A stretch of 64,000 bases of DNA from Bradyrhizobium barranii subsp. apii (GCF_011516635.5 NZ_CP096255.1:4772501-4836500), one strand, 5' to 3'; shown: positions 29,208 through 40,378, counted from the first letter of the stretch. The notes: generated from the letters alone by a model not told the origin. Numbers and translations: made by a program.

Positions 29208-29372
29208 GTGAACAAGTGGGGCTTCGTCGTCATGCACGCCGCGGTCGCGGCCGCCTTCATGTTCCTGCTGCAGCGCTTCGTGATGAACGCGACGCAGGAG
29301 AGCAGCCTACTCTGGGCGCTGACTTTCGCCGTCTGCGCCGCCGGACTTGCCTACAAGCAGTCCAATCGTTGA
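29208..29372 (+). CDS. Small membrane protein between nuoE and nuoF
   Basis: About 54 residues with two hydrophobic stretches (FVVMHAAVAAAFMFLLQRFV and LLWALTFAVCAAGLAY) and a basic end. I favour the GTG start at 29208, which has GGAGGG about eleven bases upstream; an ATG at 29172 in the same frame overlaps the nuoE stop and would add 12 residues. Function unknown. Its place inside the operon suggests an accessory or assembly role for complex I (inference). Confidence 0.6.
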   Translation: MNKWGFVVMHAAVAAAFMFLLQRFVMNATQESSLLWALTFAVCAAGLAYKQSNR

Positions 29373-29387
29373 TCGGAAAGCACTGAA

Positions 29388-30713
<1,326 letters not shown>

Positions 30714-30718
30714 AGAGA

Positions 30719-32794
30719 ATGACCAAGCTCATCATCGACGGAAAAGAGATCGATGTCCCCGCCGAGTACACGCTGCTCCAGGCGTGCGAAGCTGCGGGCG
30801 CCGAGATTCCGCGCTTCTGCTATCACGAGCGGCTGTCGATCGCCGGCAATTGCCGGATGTGCCTCGTCGAAGTGAAGGGCGGCCCGAAGCCGGTCGCAAG
30901 CTGCGCCTGGGGCGTGCGCGATTGCCGTCCGGGCCCCAAGGGCGAGCCGCCGGAAATCTCCACGCGGTCGCCGATGGTGAAGAAGGCGCGCGAAGGCGTG
31001 ATGGAATTCCTTCTCATCAACCATCCGTTGGACTGCCCGATCTGCGACCAGGGCGGCGAGTGCGACCTTCAGGACCAGGCGATGGGCTATGGTGTCGACA
31101 CCAGCCGCTTCGCCGAGAACAAGCGCGCCGTCGAGGACAAGTACCTCGGCGCGCTGGTCAAGACCTCGATGAACCGCTGCATCCAGTGCACGCGATGCGT
31201 CCGCTTCTCGGCGGAAGTCGCCGGCGCGCCCGAGATGGGCGCCACCGGCCGCGGCGAGGACATGGAGATCACGACCTATCTCGAGCACGCGCTGACGTCG
31301 GAATTGCAGGGCAATCTCGTCGACATCTGCCCGGTCGGCGCGCTGACCTCGAAGCCCTATGCCTTCGCGGCGCGCCCGTGGGAGCTCGGCAAGACCCAGT
31401 CGATCGACGTCATGGACGGCATCGGCTCGGCGATCCGCGTCGACACCCGCGGCCGTGAAGTCATGCGCGTGCTGCCGCGCATCAACGAGGCCGTGAACGA
31501 GGAGTGGATCTCCGACAAGACCCGTCACGTCGTCGACGGCCTGCGCACCCAGCGCCTCGACCGGCCCTATATCCGCGAAGCCGGCAAGCTGCGCGCGGCG
31601 AGCTGGCCGGAAGCCTTCGCCGCGATCGCTGCGAAAGCGGCGCGCACCGACGGCAAGCGCATCGGCGCGATCGCCGGCGACCTCGCCGGCGTCGAAGAGA
31701 TGTTCGCGCTGAAGGACCTGCTCGCCAAGTACGGCTCGGGCAATCTGGCGGTGCAGGGCGGCGACGCCTTCGATCCCGCGCTCGGCCGCGGCTCCTACAT
31801 CTTCAATCCGACGCTGGTCGGCGTCGAGCAGGCCGATGCGCTGCTCATCATCGGCGCCAATCCGCGCAAGGAAGCGGCCGTGTTCAACGCTCGCATCCGC
31901 AAGCGCTGGCGCGCCGGCGGCTTCAAGGTCGGTGTGATCGGCGCTAAGGTCGACCTGACCTACGATTATGATCATCTGGGTGCAGGCACCGAGACGCTCG
32001 GCGAGCTCGCGGCCGGCAAGCACTCCTTCATGGACGTGCTGAAGAACGCCAAGCACCCGATCATCCTGGTCGGCGCAGGCGCGGCCTCGCGTCACGACGG
32101 CGCCGCCATTCTCGCCGCCGCCGCCAAGCTCGCGCTCGATGTCGGCGCGGTGAAGGATGGCTGGAACGGCTTTGGCGTGCTGCACGAGACCGCCTCGCGC
32201 GTCGGTGCGCTCGATATCGGCTTCTCCGCCACGGCGGGTGGCTTGAACGCGGCGCAGATGACGACCTTCGGCACGCTGGACGTGCTGTTCCTGCTCGGCG
32301 CCGACGAGATCAAGCCGTCGGACGGCACCTTCGTCGTCTATATCGGCACCCATGGCGACCGCGGCGCGCATCGCGCCGACGTCATCCTGCCTGCCGCCGC
32401 CTACACCGAGAAGTCTGCGATCTACGTCAACACCGAAGGCCGCGTGCAGATGACCGGCCGCGCTGCGTTCCCGCCGGGCGAAGCCCGCGAGGACTGGGCG
32501 ATCGTGCGTGCCCTGTCGGAGGCGCTCGGCAAGAAGCTCGGCTATGACTCGCTGTCGGCGCTCCGCCAGGCGATCTTCAAGGCCGCGCCGCACCTGATCC
32601 GTCTCGACCAGGTCGAAGCCGGCGCCGCCGACCAGATCAAGAAGCTGGCGGGGAAGGGCGGCTCGCCGGAGAAGGCGCCGTTCAAGCCGGCGATCGAGGA
32701 CTTCTATTTGACCAACCCAATCGCGCGTGCGTCCGCCGTGATGGCGGAATGCTCGCGGCTTGCCTCCGGGCAGATGCTGACCGCCGCGGAGTGA
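30719..32794 (+). CDS. nuoG: NADH-quinone oxidoreductase subunit G
   Basis: 691-residue 75-kDa-type iron-sulfur subunit. N-terminal [2Fe-2S] ligands Cys34, Cys45, Cys48 and Cys62 (RFCYHERLS, NCRMCLVEV), then the His/Cys cluster N5 motif, and a [4Fe-4S] set in CIQCTRCVRF with CPVGALTSKP. The rest is a molybdopterin-oxidoreductase-like domain without the cofactor. Starts five bases after nuoF. Confidence 0.97.
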   Translation: MTKLIIDGKEIDVPAEYTLLQACEAAGAEIPRFCYHERLSIAGNCRMCLVEVKGGPKPVASCAWGVRDCRPGPKGEPPEISTRSPMVKKAREGVMEFLLINHPLDCPICDQGGECDLQDQAMGYGVDTSRFAENKRAVEDKYLGALVKTSMNRCIQCTRCVRFSAEVAGAPEMGATGRGEDMEITTYLEHALTSELQGNLVDICPVGALTSKPYAFAARPWELGKTQSIDVMDGIGSAIRVDTRGREVMRVLPRINEAVNEEWISDKTRHVVDGLRTQRLDRPYIREAGKLRAASWPEAFAAIAAKAARTDGKRIGAIAGDLAGVEEMFALKDLLAKYGSGNLAVQGGDAFDPALGRGSYIFNPTLVGVEQADALLIIGANPRKEAAVFNARIRKRWRAGGFKVGVIGAKVDLTYDYDHLGAGTETLGELAAGKHSFMDVLKNAKHPIILVGAGAASRHDGAAILAAAAKLALDVGAVKDGWNGFGVLHETASRVGALDIGFSATAGGLNAAQMTTFGTLDVLFLLGADEIKPSDGTFVVYIGTHGDRGAHRADVILPAAAYTEKSAIYVNTEGRVQMTGRAAFPPGEAREDWAIVRALSEALGKKLGYDSLSALRQAIFKAAPHLIRLDQVEAGAADQIKKLAGKGGSPEKAPFKPAIEDFYLTNPIARASAVMAECSRLASGQMLTAAE

Positions 32795-32798
32795 GCCG

Positions 32799-33866
32799 AT
32801 GGAATTCTTCGAAAGCGCATTCTGGACCGGTTTCCTCTGGCCGCTGATCATCATGGTCGCGGAGAGCGTCCTGGTGCTCGTCGTCCTGCTGGTCGCGATC
32901 GCCTACATCCTGCTCGCCGACCGCAAGATCTGGGCGGCGGTGCAGATCCGTCGTGGCCCGAACGTGGTCGGCCCCTGGGGCCTGCTGCAGTCCTTCGCCG
33001 ACCTGCTCAAGTTCGTGCTGAAGGAGCCGATCATCCCGTCCGGTGCCAACAAGGGCGTGTTTCTCCTTGCTCCCTTGGTCTCATGCGTGCTCGCGCTCGC
33101 GGCCTGGGCGGTGATCCCGACCAATCTCGGCTGGGTGATCTCCGACATCAATGTCGGCGTGCTCTTCATCTTCGCGATCTCGTCGCTGTCGATCTACGGC
33201 ATCATCATGGCCGGCTGGTCGTCGAACTCGAAATACCCGTTCCTGGCCGCGCTGCGCTCGGCGGCGCAGATGGTGTCCTACGAGGTCTCGATCGGCTTCG
33301 TCATCATCACGGTGCTGCTCTGCGCCGGCACGCTGAACCTGTCGGCCGTGGTCGAGGCCCAGCATGCCCGTGGCCTCGCCAGCCTGATCGGGTTGCCGCA
33401 GCTCACCATCCTGAACTGGTATGTGTGGCCGCTGTTCCCGATGTTCGTCATCTTCTACGTCTCGGCGTTGGCGGAAACCAACCGTCCGCCGTTCGACCTC
33501 GTCGAAGCTGAATCAGAGCTCGTCGCCGGCTTCATGGTCGAGTACGGCTCGACGCCGTATCTGCTGTTCATGCTCGGCGAATATGTCGCGATCGTCACGA
33601 TGTGCGCGCTGGCGACGATCCTGTTCCTCGGAGGCTGGCTGCCGCCGGTGGATCTGCCGCCCTTCAACTGGGTGCCGGGGATCATCTGGTTCTCGCTCAA
33701 AGTGTTCTTCATGTTCTTCCTGTTCGCGATGGCAAAGGCGATCGTGCCGCGCTACCGCTACGACCAATTGATGCGCCTCGGCTGGAAGGTTTTCCTGCCG
33801 CTGTCGCTGGCGATGGTGGTAGTGGTGGCCGGTGTGCTGCATTTCGCCGGCATCGCGCCGAAGTGA
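32799..33866 (+). CDS. nuoH: NADH-quinone oxidoreductase subunit H
   Basis: 355-residue membrane subunit with eight helices, forming the quinone entry channel beside NuoB/D. The acidic cytoplasmic loop AETNRPPFDLVEAESELVAGF region and the early LADRKIWAAVQIRRGPN motif are diagnostic. Starts four bases after nuoG. Confidence 0.97.
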   Translation: MEFFESAFWTGFLWPLIIMVAESVLVLVVLLVAIAYILLADRKIWAAVQIRRGPNVVGPWGLLQSFADLLKFVLKEPIIPSGANKGVFLLAPLVSCVLALAAWAVIPTNLGWVISDINVGVLFIFAISSLSIYGIIMAGWSSNSKYPFLAALRSAAQMVSYEVSIGFVIITVLLCAGTLNLSAVVEAQHARGLASLIGLPQLTILNWYVWPLFPMFVIFYVSALAETNRPPFDLVEAESELVAGFMVEYGSTPYLLFMLGEYVAIVTMCALATILFLGGWLPPVDLPPFNWVPGIIWFSLKVFFMFFLFAMAKAIVPRYRYDQLMRLGWKVFLPLSLAMVVVVAGVLHFAGIAPK

Positions 33867-33874
33867 GGGCCGTC

Positions 33875-34369
33875 ATGGGTATCAATGTCAACGCCACTGC
33901 ACGCTCGCTCCTGCTGTCGGAATTCGTCTCGGCGTTCTTCCTCGCCATGCGCTATTTCTTCCAGCCGAAGCCGACGCTGAACTATCCCTTCGAGAAGGGC
34001 CCGATCTCGCCGCGCTTCCGCGGCGAGCATGCGCTGCGCCGCTATCCGAACGGCGAAGAGCGCTGCATCGCCTGCAAGCTGTGCGAAGCCATTTGCCCGG
34101 CGCAGGCCATCACCATCGAGGCCGGCCCGCGCCGCAACGACGGCACCCGCCGCACCGTGCGCTACGACATCGACATGGTGAAGTGCATCTATTGCGGCCT
34201 CTGCCAGGAGGCCTGTCCGGTCGACGCCATCGTCGAAGGTCCGAACTTCGAGTTCGCGACCGAGACCCGCGAGGAACTATTCTATGACAAGGCCAAGCTG
34301 CTCGCCAATGGCGACCGCTGGGAACGCGAGATCGCGAAAGCGATCGAGCTCGACGCGCCGTACCGGTGA
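33875..34369 (+). CDS. nuoI: NADH-quinone oxidoreductase subunit I
   Basis: 164-residue 23-kDa-type subunit with two [4Fe-4S] clusters, N6a and N6b: Cys64/67/70/74 (CIACKLCEAICP) and Cys104/107/110/114 (CIYCGLCQEACP). Electrons pass from NuoG through these to NuoB. The frame is open far upstream inside nuoH, but the ATG at 33875, eight bases after the nuoH stop, gives the family length. Confidence 0.97.
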   Translation: MGINVNATARSLLLSEFVSAFFLAMRYFFQPKPTLNYPFEKGPISPRFRGEHALRRYPNGEERCIACKLCEAICPAQAITIEAGPRRNDGTRRTVRYDIDMVKCIYCGLCQEACPVDAIVEGPNFEFATETREELFYDKAKLLANGDRWEREIAKAIELDAPYR

Positions 34370-34378
34370 GATGAGAGC

Positions 34379-35017
34379 ATGATCCTTCCCGCGCTGTTCT
34401 TCTATCTCTTCGCCGGCGTTTGCGTCGCCTCGGCGGTGATGGTGATTGTCTCGCGCAATCCCGTGCACTCCGTGCTGTACCTGATCCTGGCCTTCGTCAA
34501 CGCCTCCGGCCTGTTCGTGCTGATGGGCGCCGAATTCCTCGCGATGATCCTGATCGTCGTCTATGTCGGCGCCGTCGCGGTGCTGTTCCTGTTCGTGATC
34601 ATGATGCTCGACGTCGACTTCCTCGAGCTGCGCGAGGGCTTCATCGAGTACCTGCCGGTGGGCCTCGTGATCGGCGGCATCTTCCTGTTCGAACTGCTGC
34701 TCACCGTCGGCTTCTGGGTCATCAACCCCGGCGTCTCCAAGACGATCACGGCGGCGATCCCGACCAATGTCAGCAACACCGAGGCGCTCGGGCTCGTGCT
34801 CTATACGAAGTACATCCACTACTTCCAGCTCGCGGGCATGGTGCTGCTGGTCGCCATGATCGGCGCCATCGTGCTGACGCTGCGCCACAAGGCGAACGTG
34901 AAGCGGCAGGACATCAACGTTCAGAATGCACGCACGCCCGAGATGGCGATGGCGATGCGCAAGGTGGCGTCGGGGCAGGGGCTCCAGGACAGCGACGCGG
35001 CGGAGTGGGTGAAATGA
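34379..35017 (+). CDS. nuoJ: NADH-quinone oxidoreductase subunit J
   Basis: 212-residue membrane subunit with five helices; the GAEFLAMILIVVYVGAVAVLFLF segment in TM3, with its pi-bulge region, is typical. The C-terminal hydrophilic tail after the last helix is longer than in E. coli but common in alphaproteobacteria. Its stop overlaps the nuoK start (ATGA). Confidence 0.96.
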   Translation: MILPALFFYLFAGVCVASAVMVIVSRNPVHSVLYLILAFVNASGLFVLMGAEFLAMILIVVYVGAVAVLFLFVIMMLDVDFLELREGFIEYLPVGLVIGGIFLFELLLTVGFWVINPGVSKTITAAIPTNVSNTEALGLVLYTKYIHYFQLAGMVLLVAMIGAIVLTLRHKANVKRQDINVQNARTPEMAMAMRKVASGQGLQDSDAAEWVK

Positions 35018-35322
35018 CGATCGGGCTCGGACATTATCTGGCGGTCGGCGCGATCCTGTTCACGCTCGGGATCCTCGGCATCTTCCTGAACCGCAAGAAC
35101 ATCATCGTCATCCTGATGTCGATCGAGCTGATCCTGCTCTCGGTCAACATCAACCTCGTGGCATTCTCGACCTTCCTCGGCGACATCGTCGGCCAGGTCT
35201 TCGCATTGCTGGTGCTGACGGTTGCGGCTGCGGAAGCCGCGATCGGTCTCGCCATCCTGGTGGTCTATTTCCGCAACCGCGGCTCGATCGCGGTTGAGGA
35301 CGTCAATCTGATGAAGGGCTGA
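35014..35322 (+). CDS. nuoK: NADH-quinone oxidoreductase subunit K
   Basis: 102-residue three-helix membrane subunit, MnhC-like. The conserved Glu in MSIELILLSVN (TM2) and the one in AAAEAAIGLAI (TM3) belong to the proton path. Four-base overlap with nuoJ. Confidence 0.97.
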   Translation: MTIGLGHYLAVGAILFTLGILGIFLNRKNIIVILMSIELILLSVNINLVAFSTFLGDIVGQVFALLVLTVAAAEAAIGLAILVVYFRNRGSIAVEDVNLMKG

Positions 35323-35330
35323 GCTCAGTC

Positions 35331-37409
35331 ATGGTTCAGGCGATTGTCTTTCTGCCTCTGCTGGGCGCCATCCTTGCTGGCCTGATCGCGCTGTTCGGCG
35401 CGCATGCCCGCAACCCCTCGGGCGACGAGGTCGAGCATCACGGCGATCATGGCCACGGCGACGCGCATGCGTCGGCGGCCCATGACGACCATGGTCACGA
35501 CGATCACGCTCACGATGACCACGACCATGGCCCGGTCGAGCCGCCGGCCGCGGGCTCGCGGGGCGCCGAGCTGATCACGACCGCGCTGCTGTTCGTCTCG
35601 GCGGCGCTGTCCTGGATGACGCTGGTCGATGTCGGCTTCATGCACCACGACATGCGCATTCCGCTGTTGCCCTGGATCATGTCGGGCGACCTCCAGGTCT
35701 ACTGGACGCTGCGGGTCGACACGCTCACCGCCGTGATGCTGGTGGTGGTGACGACCGTGTCCTCGCTCGTGCACCTCTATTCCATCGGCTACATGGACGA
35801 GGATCCGTATCGGCCGCGCTTCTTCGGCTATCTCTCGCTGTTCACCTTCGCCATGCTGATGCTGGTGACGGCCGACAACCTCGTGCAGCTGTTCTTCGGC
35901 TGGGAAGGCGTGGGTCTCGCGAGCTATCTCCTGATCGGCTTCTGGTACCAGAAGCCGTCGGCGAACGCGGCGGCGATCAAGGCCTTCGTGGTCAACCGCG
36001 TCGGCGATTTCGGCTTCGCGCTCGGCATTTTCGCGATCTTCATGCTGACGAGCTCGACCGATTTCGAGACCATCTTCCATGCAGCTCCGAGCCTGACCGG
36101 CAAGACCATCGACTTCCTCGGCTGGCACGCCGACGCGCTGACCCTGACCTGCCTCCTGCTGTTCATGGGCGCGATGGGCAAGTCGGCGCAGTTCCTGCTG
36201 CACACCTGGTTGCCGGACGCGATGGAAGGCCCGACCCCGGTCTCCGCGCTGATCCACGCCGCGACCATGGTCACCGCCGGCGTGTTCATGGTGGCGCGCC
36301 TGTCGCCGCTGTTCGAGCTCGCCCCGAACGCGCAGGCCGTCGTGATGTTCTTCGGCGCGACCACGGCGTTCTTCGCCGCGACAATCGGCCTCGTCCAGAA
36401 CGACATCAAGCGTATCGTCGCGTACTCGACCTGTTCGCAGCTCGGCTACATGTTCGTGGCGATGGGAGCAGGGGCCTATTCGGTCGGCATGTTCCACCTG
36501 TTCACGCACGCCTTCTTCAAGGCGCTGCTGTTCTTAGGTTCCGGCTCGGTGATCTACGCGATGCACCACGAGCAGGACATCCGCAACATGGGCGGCCTCT
36601 GGCGCAAGATCCCCTACACCTATGCGGTGATGGTGATCGGCACGCTGGCGCTCACGGGCTTCCCACTCACGGCGGGCTATTTCTCCAAGGACGCCATCAT
36701 CGAGTCCGCTTACGCCTCGCATAATCCGTTCGCGATGTACGGCTTCCTGATGACGGTCGTCGCCGCCAGCCTGACCTCGTTCTACTCCTGGCGCCTGATC
36801 TTCAAGACCTTCCACGGCGAGCCCCATGACGAGCATCACTACGAGGCCGCGCATGAGGCTCCGCTCTGGATACTGATCCCGATCGGCGTTCTCGCGGTCG
36901 GCTCGATCGTCGCGGGCTTCCCGTTCAAGGAGCTGTTCGCCGGTCACGGCGTCGAGGAGTTCTTCCGCGAGTCCGTGAAGATGAACCCGCACATCATCGA
37001 GGAGATGCACCACATCCCCGAGACCATCGCCATCCTGCCGACGGTGATGATGGTGCTGGGCTTCCTGGTGTCGTATCTGTTCTACATCCGCCGGCCGTAT
37101 CTGCCGGTCGAGCTCGCGAACACGCAGCCGATGCTGTACCAGTTCCTGCTCAACAAATGGTACTTCGACGAGCTCTACGATCTCATCTTCGTCCGTCCGG
37201 CGAAGTGGATCGGCTATCAGCTCTGGAAGAAGGGCGATGGCTTCATCATCGACGGTCTCGGTCCCGACGGTATCTCGGCCCGCGTGCTGGACGTCACCCG
37301 CAACGTGGTGAAGATCCAGACCGGCTATCTCTATCACTACGCGTTCGCCATGCTGATCGGCGCCGCCGGCCTGATCACCTGGTTCATGTTCGGCTTTGGA
37401 GGCCAGTAA
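35331..37409 (+). CDS. nuoL: NADH-quinone oxidoreductase subunit L, with a His/Asp-rich N-terminal loop
   Basis: 692-residue antiporter-like proton-pumping subunit at the far end of the membrane arm, ending in the long lateral helix. GWEGVGLASYLLIGFW (TM5 Glu region), LHTWLPDAMEGPTPVSALIHAATM (TM7-8) and Lys residues of the central axis are in place. Unusual: between TM1 and TM2, residues about 28-68 form a stretch with many His and Asp (EHHGDHGHGD, HDDHGHDDHAHDDHDHG), which looks like a metal-binding loop. Other homologues have a shorter, neutral loop in my experience. Confidence 0.96.
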   Translation: MVQAIVFLPLLGAILAGLIALFGAHARNPSGDEVEHHGDHGHGDAHASAAHDDHGHDDHAHDDHDHGPVEPPAAGSRGAELITTALLFVSAALSWMTLVDVGFMHHDMRIPLLPWIMSGDLQVYWTLRVDTLTAVMLVVVTTVSSLVHLYSIGYMDEDPYRPRFFGYLSLFTFAMLMLVTADNLVQLFFGWEGVGLASYLLIGFWYQKPSANAAAIKAFVVNRVGDFGFALGIFAIFMLTSSTDFETIFHAAPSLTGKTIDFLGWHADALTLTCLLLFMGAMGKSAQFLLHTWLPDAMEGPTPVSALIHAATMVTAGVFMVARLSPLFELAPNAQAVVMFFGATTAFFAATIGLVQNDIKRIVAYSTCSQLGYMFVAMGAGAYSVGMFHLFTHAFFKALLFLGSGSVIYAMHHEQDIRNMGGLWRKIPYTYAVMVIGTLALTGFPLTAGYFSKDAIIESAYASHNPFAMYGFLMTVVAASLTSFYSWRLIFKTFHGEPHDEHHYEAAHEAPLWILIPIGVLAVGSIVAGFPFKELFAGHGVEEFFRESVKMNPHIIEEMHHIPETIAILPTVMMVLGFLVSYLFYIRRPYLPVELANTQPMLYQFLLNKWYFDELYDLIFVRPAKWIGYQLWKKGDGFIIDGLGPDGISARVLDVTRNVVKIQTGYLYHYAFAMLIGAAGLITWFMFGFGGQ

Positions 37410-38918
37410 ATGACAACCTGGCCAATCCTTTCGGTCACGACGTTCCTGCCGCTGGTTGGCGCGCTGATCGTCTATCTCAGCCGAGGCGATGACGAGGCGG
37501 CCCGGCGCAATGCGCGCTGGATCGCGCTGTGGACCACGCTGATCACCTTCGCGGTGTCGGTGATCCTGGTGATGCGCTTCGATCCGTCGAGCGCTGACTT
37601 CCAGTTCGTCGAGAAGGCGAACTGGCTCGCCACCGGCATCACCTACCACATGGGCGTCGACGGCATCTCGCTGCCGCTGGTGATCCTGACCACCGCCATC
37701 ATGCCGTTCTGCATCATCGCGAGCTGGAAGGCGATCACCAACCGCGTCCGCGAATACATGATGGCGTTCCTGATCCTGGAAACGCTGATGATCGGCACCT
37801 TCTCGGCGCTCGATCTCGTGCTGTTCTACCTGTTCTTCGAGGGCGGCCTGATCCCGATGTTCCTGATCATCGGCGTCTGGGGCGGTCCGCGCCGGGTCTA
37901 TGCGTCGTTCAAGTTCTTCCTCTACACGCTGCTCGGCTCGGTGCTGATGCTGCTCGCCATCATGGCGCTGTACTGGAACGGCGGCACCACCGACATCCCG
38001 ACCCTGATGCACACCGCCGTGCCGCGATCCCTGCAGACCTGGGCGTGGCTCGCCTTCTTCGCGTCGTTCGCGGTGAAGATGCCGATGTGGCCGGTGCACA
38101 CCTGGCTCCCCGACGCCCACGTCGAGGCGCCGACCGCGGGCTCGGTGGTTCTGGCCGCGATCCTGCTGAAGATGGGCGGCTATGGCTTCCTGCGCTTCTC
38201 GCTGCCGATGTTCCCCCTGGCCTCGCACGACTTCGCGCCGCTGATCTTCACGCTCTCCGCGATTGCGATCATCTACACCTCGCTGGTGGCGCTGATGCAG
38301 GAGGACATGAAGAAGCTGATCGCGTACTCGTCAGTGGCGCATATGGGCTTCGTCACCATGGGCATCTTCGCCGGCACCATGCAGGGCGTCGCCGGCGGCG
38401 TGTTCCAGATGATCTCGCACGGCATCGTCTCCGGCGCGCTGTTCCTCTGCGTCGGCATCGTCTACGACCGCATGCACACCCGCGAGATCGCGGCCTATGG
38501 CGGCCTCGTCAACCGGATGCCGCTCTACGCGCTGACCTTCATGATCTTCACCATGGCCAATGTCGGTCTGCCCGGCACCTCCGGCTTCGTCGGCGAGTTC
38601 ATGACGCTGCTCGGCACCTTCAAGGTCTCGATCCCGACCGCGTTCTTCGCGACCTTCGGCGTGATCCTGTCGGCCTGCTACGCGCTGTGGCTGTACCGCA
38701 AGGTCGTGTTCGGGGCGCTGGTCAAGCCGTCGCTGGCGAGCATGAAGGATCTCACTTTCCGCGAGTGCGTGACGCTGTTCCCGCTGATCGCGCTGACGAT
38801 CCTGTTCGGCGTCTATCCGAAGCCGGTGCTCGACATGTCGGCCGTCTCGGTCCAGCAACTCGTCAATAATTACAACACCGCTGTGACGGCCGTGAAGGCC
38901 GCCGCACTGCTCCAGTGA
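37410..38918 (+). CDS. nuoM: NADH-quinone oxidoreductase subunit M
   Basis: 502-residue antiporter-like subunit, second proton pump of the membrane arm. The TM5 Glu lies in LFYLFFEGGLIPMFLIIGVWGG and the TM7-8 axis in WLPDAHVEAPTAGSVVLAAILLKMGGYG. The ATG directly abuts the nuoL stop codon. Confidence 0.97.
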   Translation: MTTWPILSVTTFLPLVGALIVYLSRGDDEAARRNARWIALWTTLITFAVSVILVMRFDPSSADFQFVEKANWLATGITYHMGVDGISLPLVILTTAIMPFCIIASWKAITNRVREYMMAFLILETLMIGTFSALDLVLFYLFFEGGLIPMFLIIGVWGGPRRVYASFKFFLYTLLGSVLMLLAIMALYWNGGTTDIPTLMHTAVPRSLQTWAWLAFFASFAVKMPMWPVHTWLPDAHVEAPTAGSVVLAAILLKMGGYGFLRFSLPMFPLASHDFAPLIFTLSAIAIIYTSLVALMQEDMKKLIAYSSVAHMGFVTMGIFAGTMQGVAGGVFQMISHGIVSGALFLCVGIVYDRMHTREIAAYGGLVNRMPLYALTFMIFTMANVGLPGTSGFVGEFMTLLGTFKVSIPTAFFATFGVILSACYALWLYRKVVFGALVKPSLASMKDLTFRECVTLFPLIALTILFGVYPKPVLDMSAVSVQQLVNNYNTAVTAVKAAALLQ

Positions 38919-38940
38919 TCGGGCAGGTCAGGATATCGCC

Positions 38941-40377
38941 ATGAGCTTTGAGACTGCAGGTTATCAACTGGCGCCGGTGCTGCCCGAGATTGTGCTCGCG
39001 GTCGGCGCCATGGCACTCTTGATGCTGGGGGCCTATCGCGGGCAGGAGACCACCAAGACCGTCACGACGCTTTCGGTCCTGCTGCTGGTCGTGGTCGGCG
39101 TGCTCGTCTACGCACAGCCTGCGGGCAAGCACGTCACCTTCGGCGGCAGCTTCATCGTCGACGATTTTGCCCGCTTCATGAAGATCCTGGCCTTGATCGG
39201 CTCGGCGGTGACGCTGGTGCTGTCGACCGAGTTCCTGTCGGACCCGTCGCGCCGGATCTTCGAATACGCGATCCTGGTGCTGCTCTCGACGCTCGGCATG
39301 ATGGTGCTGATCTCGGCCGGCGACTTGATCTCGCTCTATCTCGGCCTCGAGCTGATGTCGCTCGCGCTCTATGTCGTGGCGGCCTCGAACCGCGACAACG
39401 CCAAGTCGACCGAAGCCGGCCTGAAGTACTTCGTGCTCGGCGCGCTGTCCTCGGGCATGCTGCTGTACGGCTCCTCGCTTATCTACGGCTTCACCGGCAC
39501 GGTCAGCTTCACCGGCATCGCGGCGGCCGCGACGGTCTCGAATATCGGCCTGGTGTTCGGCCTGGTCTTCCTGCTCGCCGGCCTCTGCTTCAAGGTCTCG
39601 GCCGTGCCGTTCCACATGTGGACGCCTGACGTCTACGAGGGCGCGCCGACGCCGGTCACCGCCTTCTTCGCCTCGGCGCCGAAGGTGGCCGCGCTCGCCG
39701 TTTTCACGCGCGTCACGCTGACCGCGTTCCCCAGCATCGTCTCGCAGTGGCAGCAGATCCTGGTGTTCGTGGCGATCGCCTCGATGGCGCTCGGCTCTTT
39801 CGCCGCGATCGGCCAGTCCAACATCAAGCGCCTGATGGCTTATTCCTCGATTGGCCACATGGGCTTTGCCCTGGTCGGCCTCGCCTCCGGCACGGTCGAG
39901 GGCGCGCAGGGCGTCTTGATGTACATCGTGATCTATGTGGCGATGACGCTCGGCTCGTTCTCGGTCATTCTGGCGATGAAGCGCAACGGCCAGGCCGTCG
40001 AGAAGATCAGCGATTTCGCCGGTCTGTCGCGGACCAATCCGCTGCTCGCCTTCATGTTCGCGATGCTGCTGTTTTCGCTCGCCGGAATCCCGCCGCTCGC
40101 CGGCTTCTTCGCCAAATGGTACGTCTTCGTCGCCGCCATCAAGGCGAACCTGTTCACGCTCGCCGTCATCGGCGTGTTGACCAGCGTCGTGGGCGCCTAC
40201 TACTACCTGACCATCGTCAAGACGATGTACTTCGACGAGCCGGCCGGTCAGGTCGATCCGGTGCGCGTCGAGGTGAAGACTGTGCTGGCTGTCTTTGGCC
40301 TGTTCAACATCCTCTTCGCGCTGTTCGCGGGCCCGGTGGTGAGCGTCGCCTCCGCCGCGGCAAAGTCGCTGTTTTAG
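38941..40377 (+). CDS. nuoN: NADH-quinone oxidoreductase subunit N
   Basis: 478-residue antiporter-like subunit, third proton pump. SLYLGLELMSLALYV carries the TM5 Glu, HMWTPDVYEGAPTPVTAF marks TM7-8, and MAYSSIGHMGFALVG the later helices. Last subunit gene of the complex; birA begins two bases on, so transcription continues. Confidence 0.97.
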   Translation: MSFETAGYQLAPVLPEIVLAVGAMALLMLGAYRGQETTKTVTTLSVLLLVVVGVLVYAQPAGKHVTFGGSFIVDDFARFMKILALIGSAVTLVLSTEFLSDPSRRIFEYAILVLLSTLGMMVLISAGDLISLYLGLELMSLALYVVAASNRDNAKSTEAGLKYFVLGALSSGMLLYGSSLIYGFTGTVSFTGIAAAATVSNIGLVFGLVFLLAGLCFKVSAVPFHMWTPDVYEGAPTPVTAFFASAPKVAALAVFTRVTLTAFPSIVSQWQQILVFVAIASMALGSFAAIGQSNIKRLMAYSSIGHMGFALVGLASGTVEGAQGVLMYIVIYVAMTLGSFSVILAMKRNGQAVEKISDFAGLSRTNPLLAFMFAMLLFSLAGIPPLAGFFAKWYVFVAAIKANLFTLAVIGVLTSVVGAYYYLTIVKTMYFDEPAGQVDPVRVEVKTVLAVFGLFNILFALFAGPVVSVASAAAKSLF

Positions 40378-40378
40378 G

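Noticed and set aside
36534..38228. 564-residue minus-strand frame across nuoL/nuoM
   Set aside because: Spans the boundary of two certain genes in antisense and has no protein-like composition.
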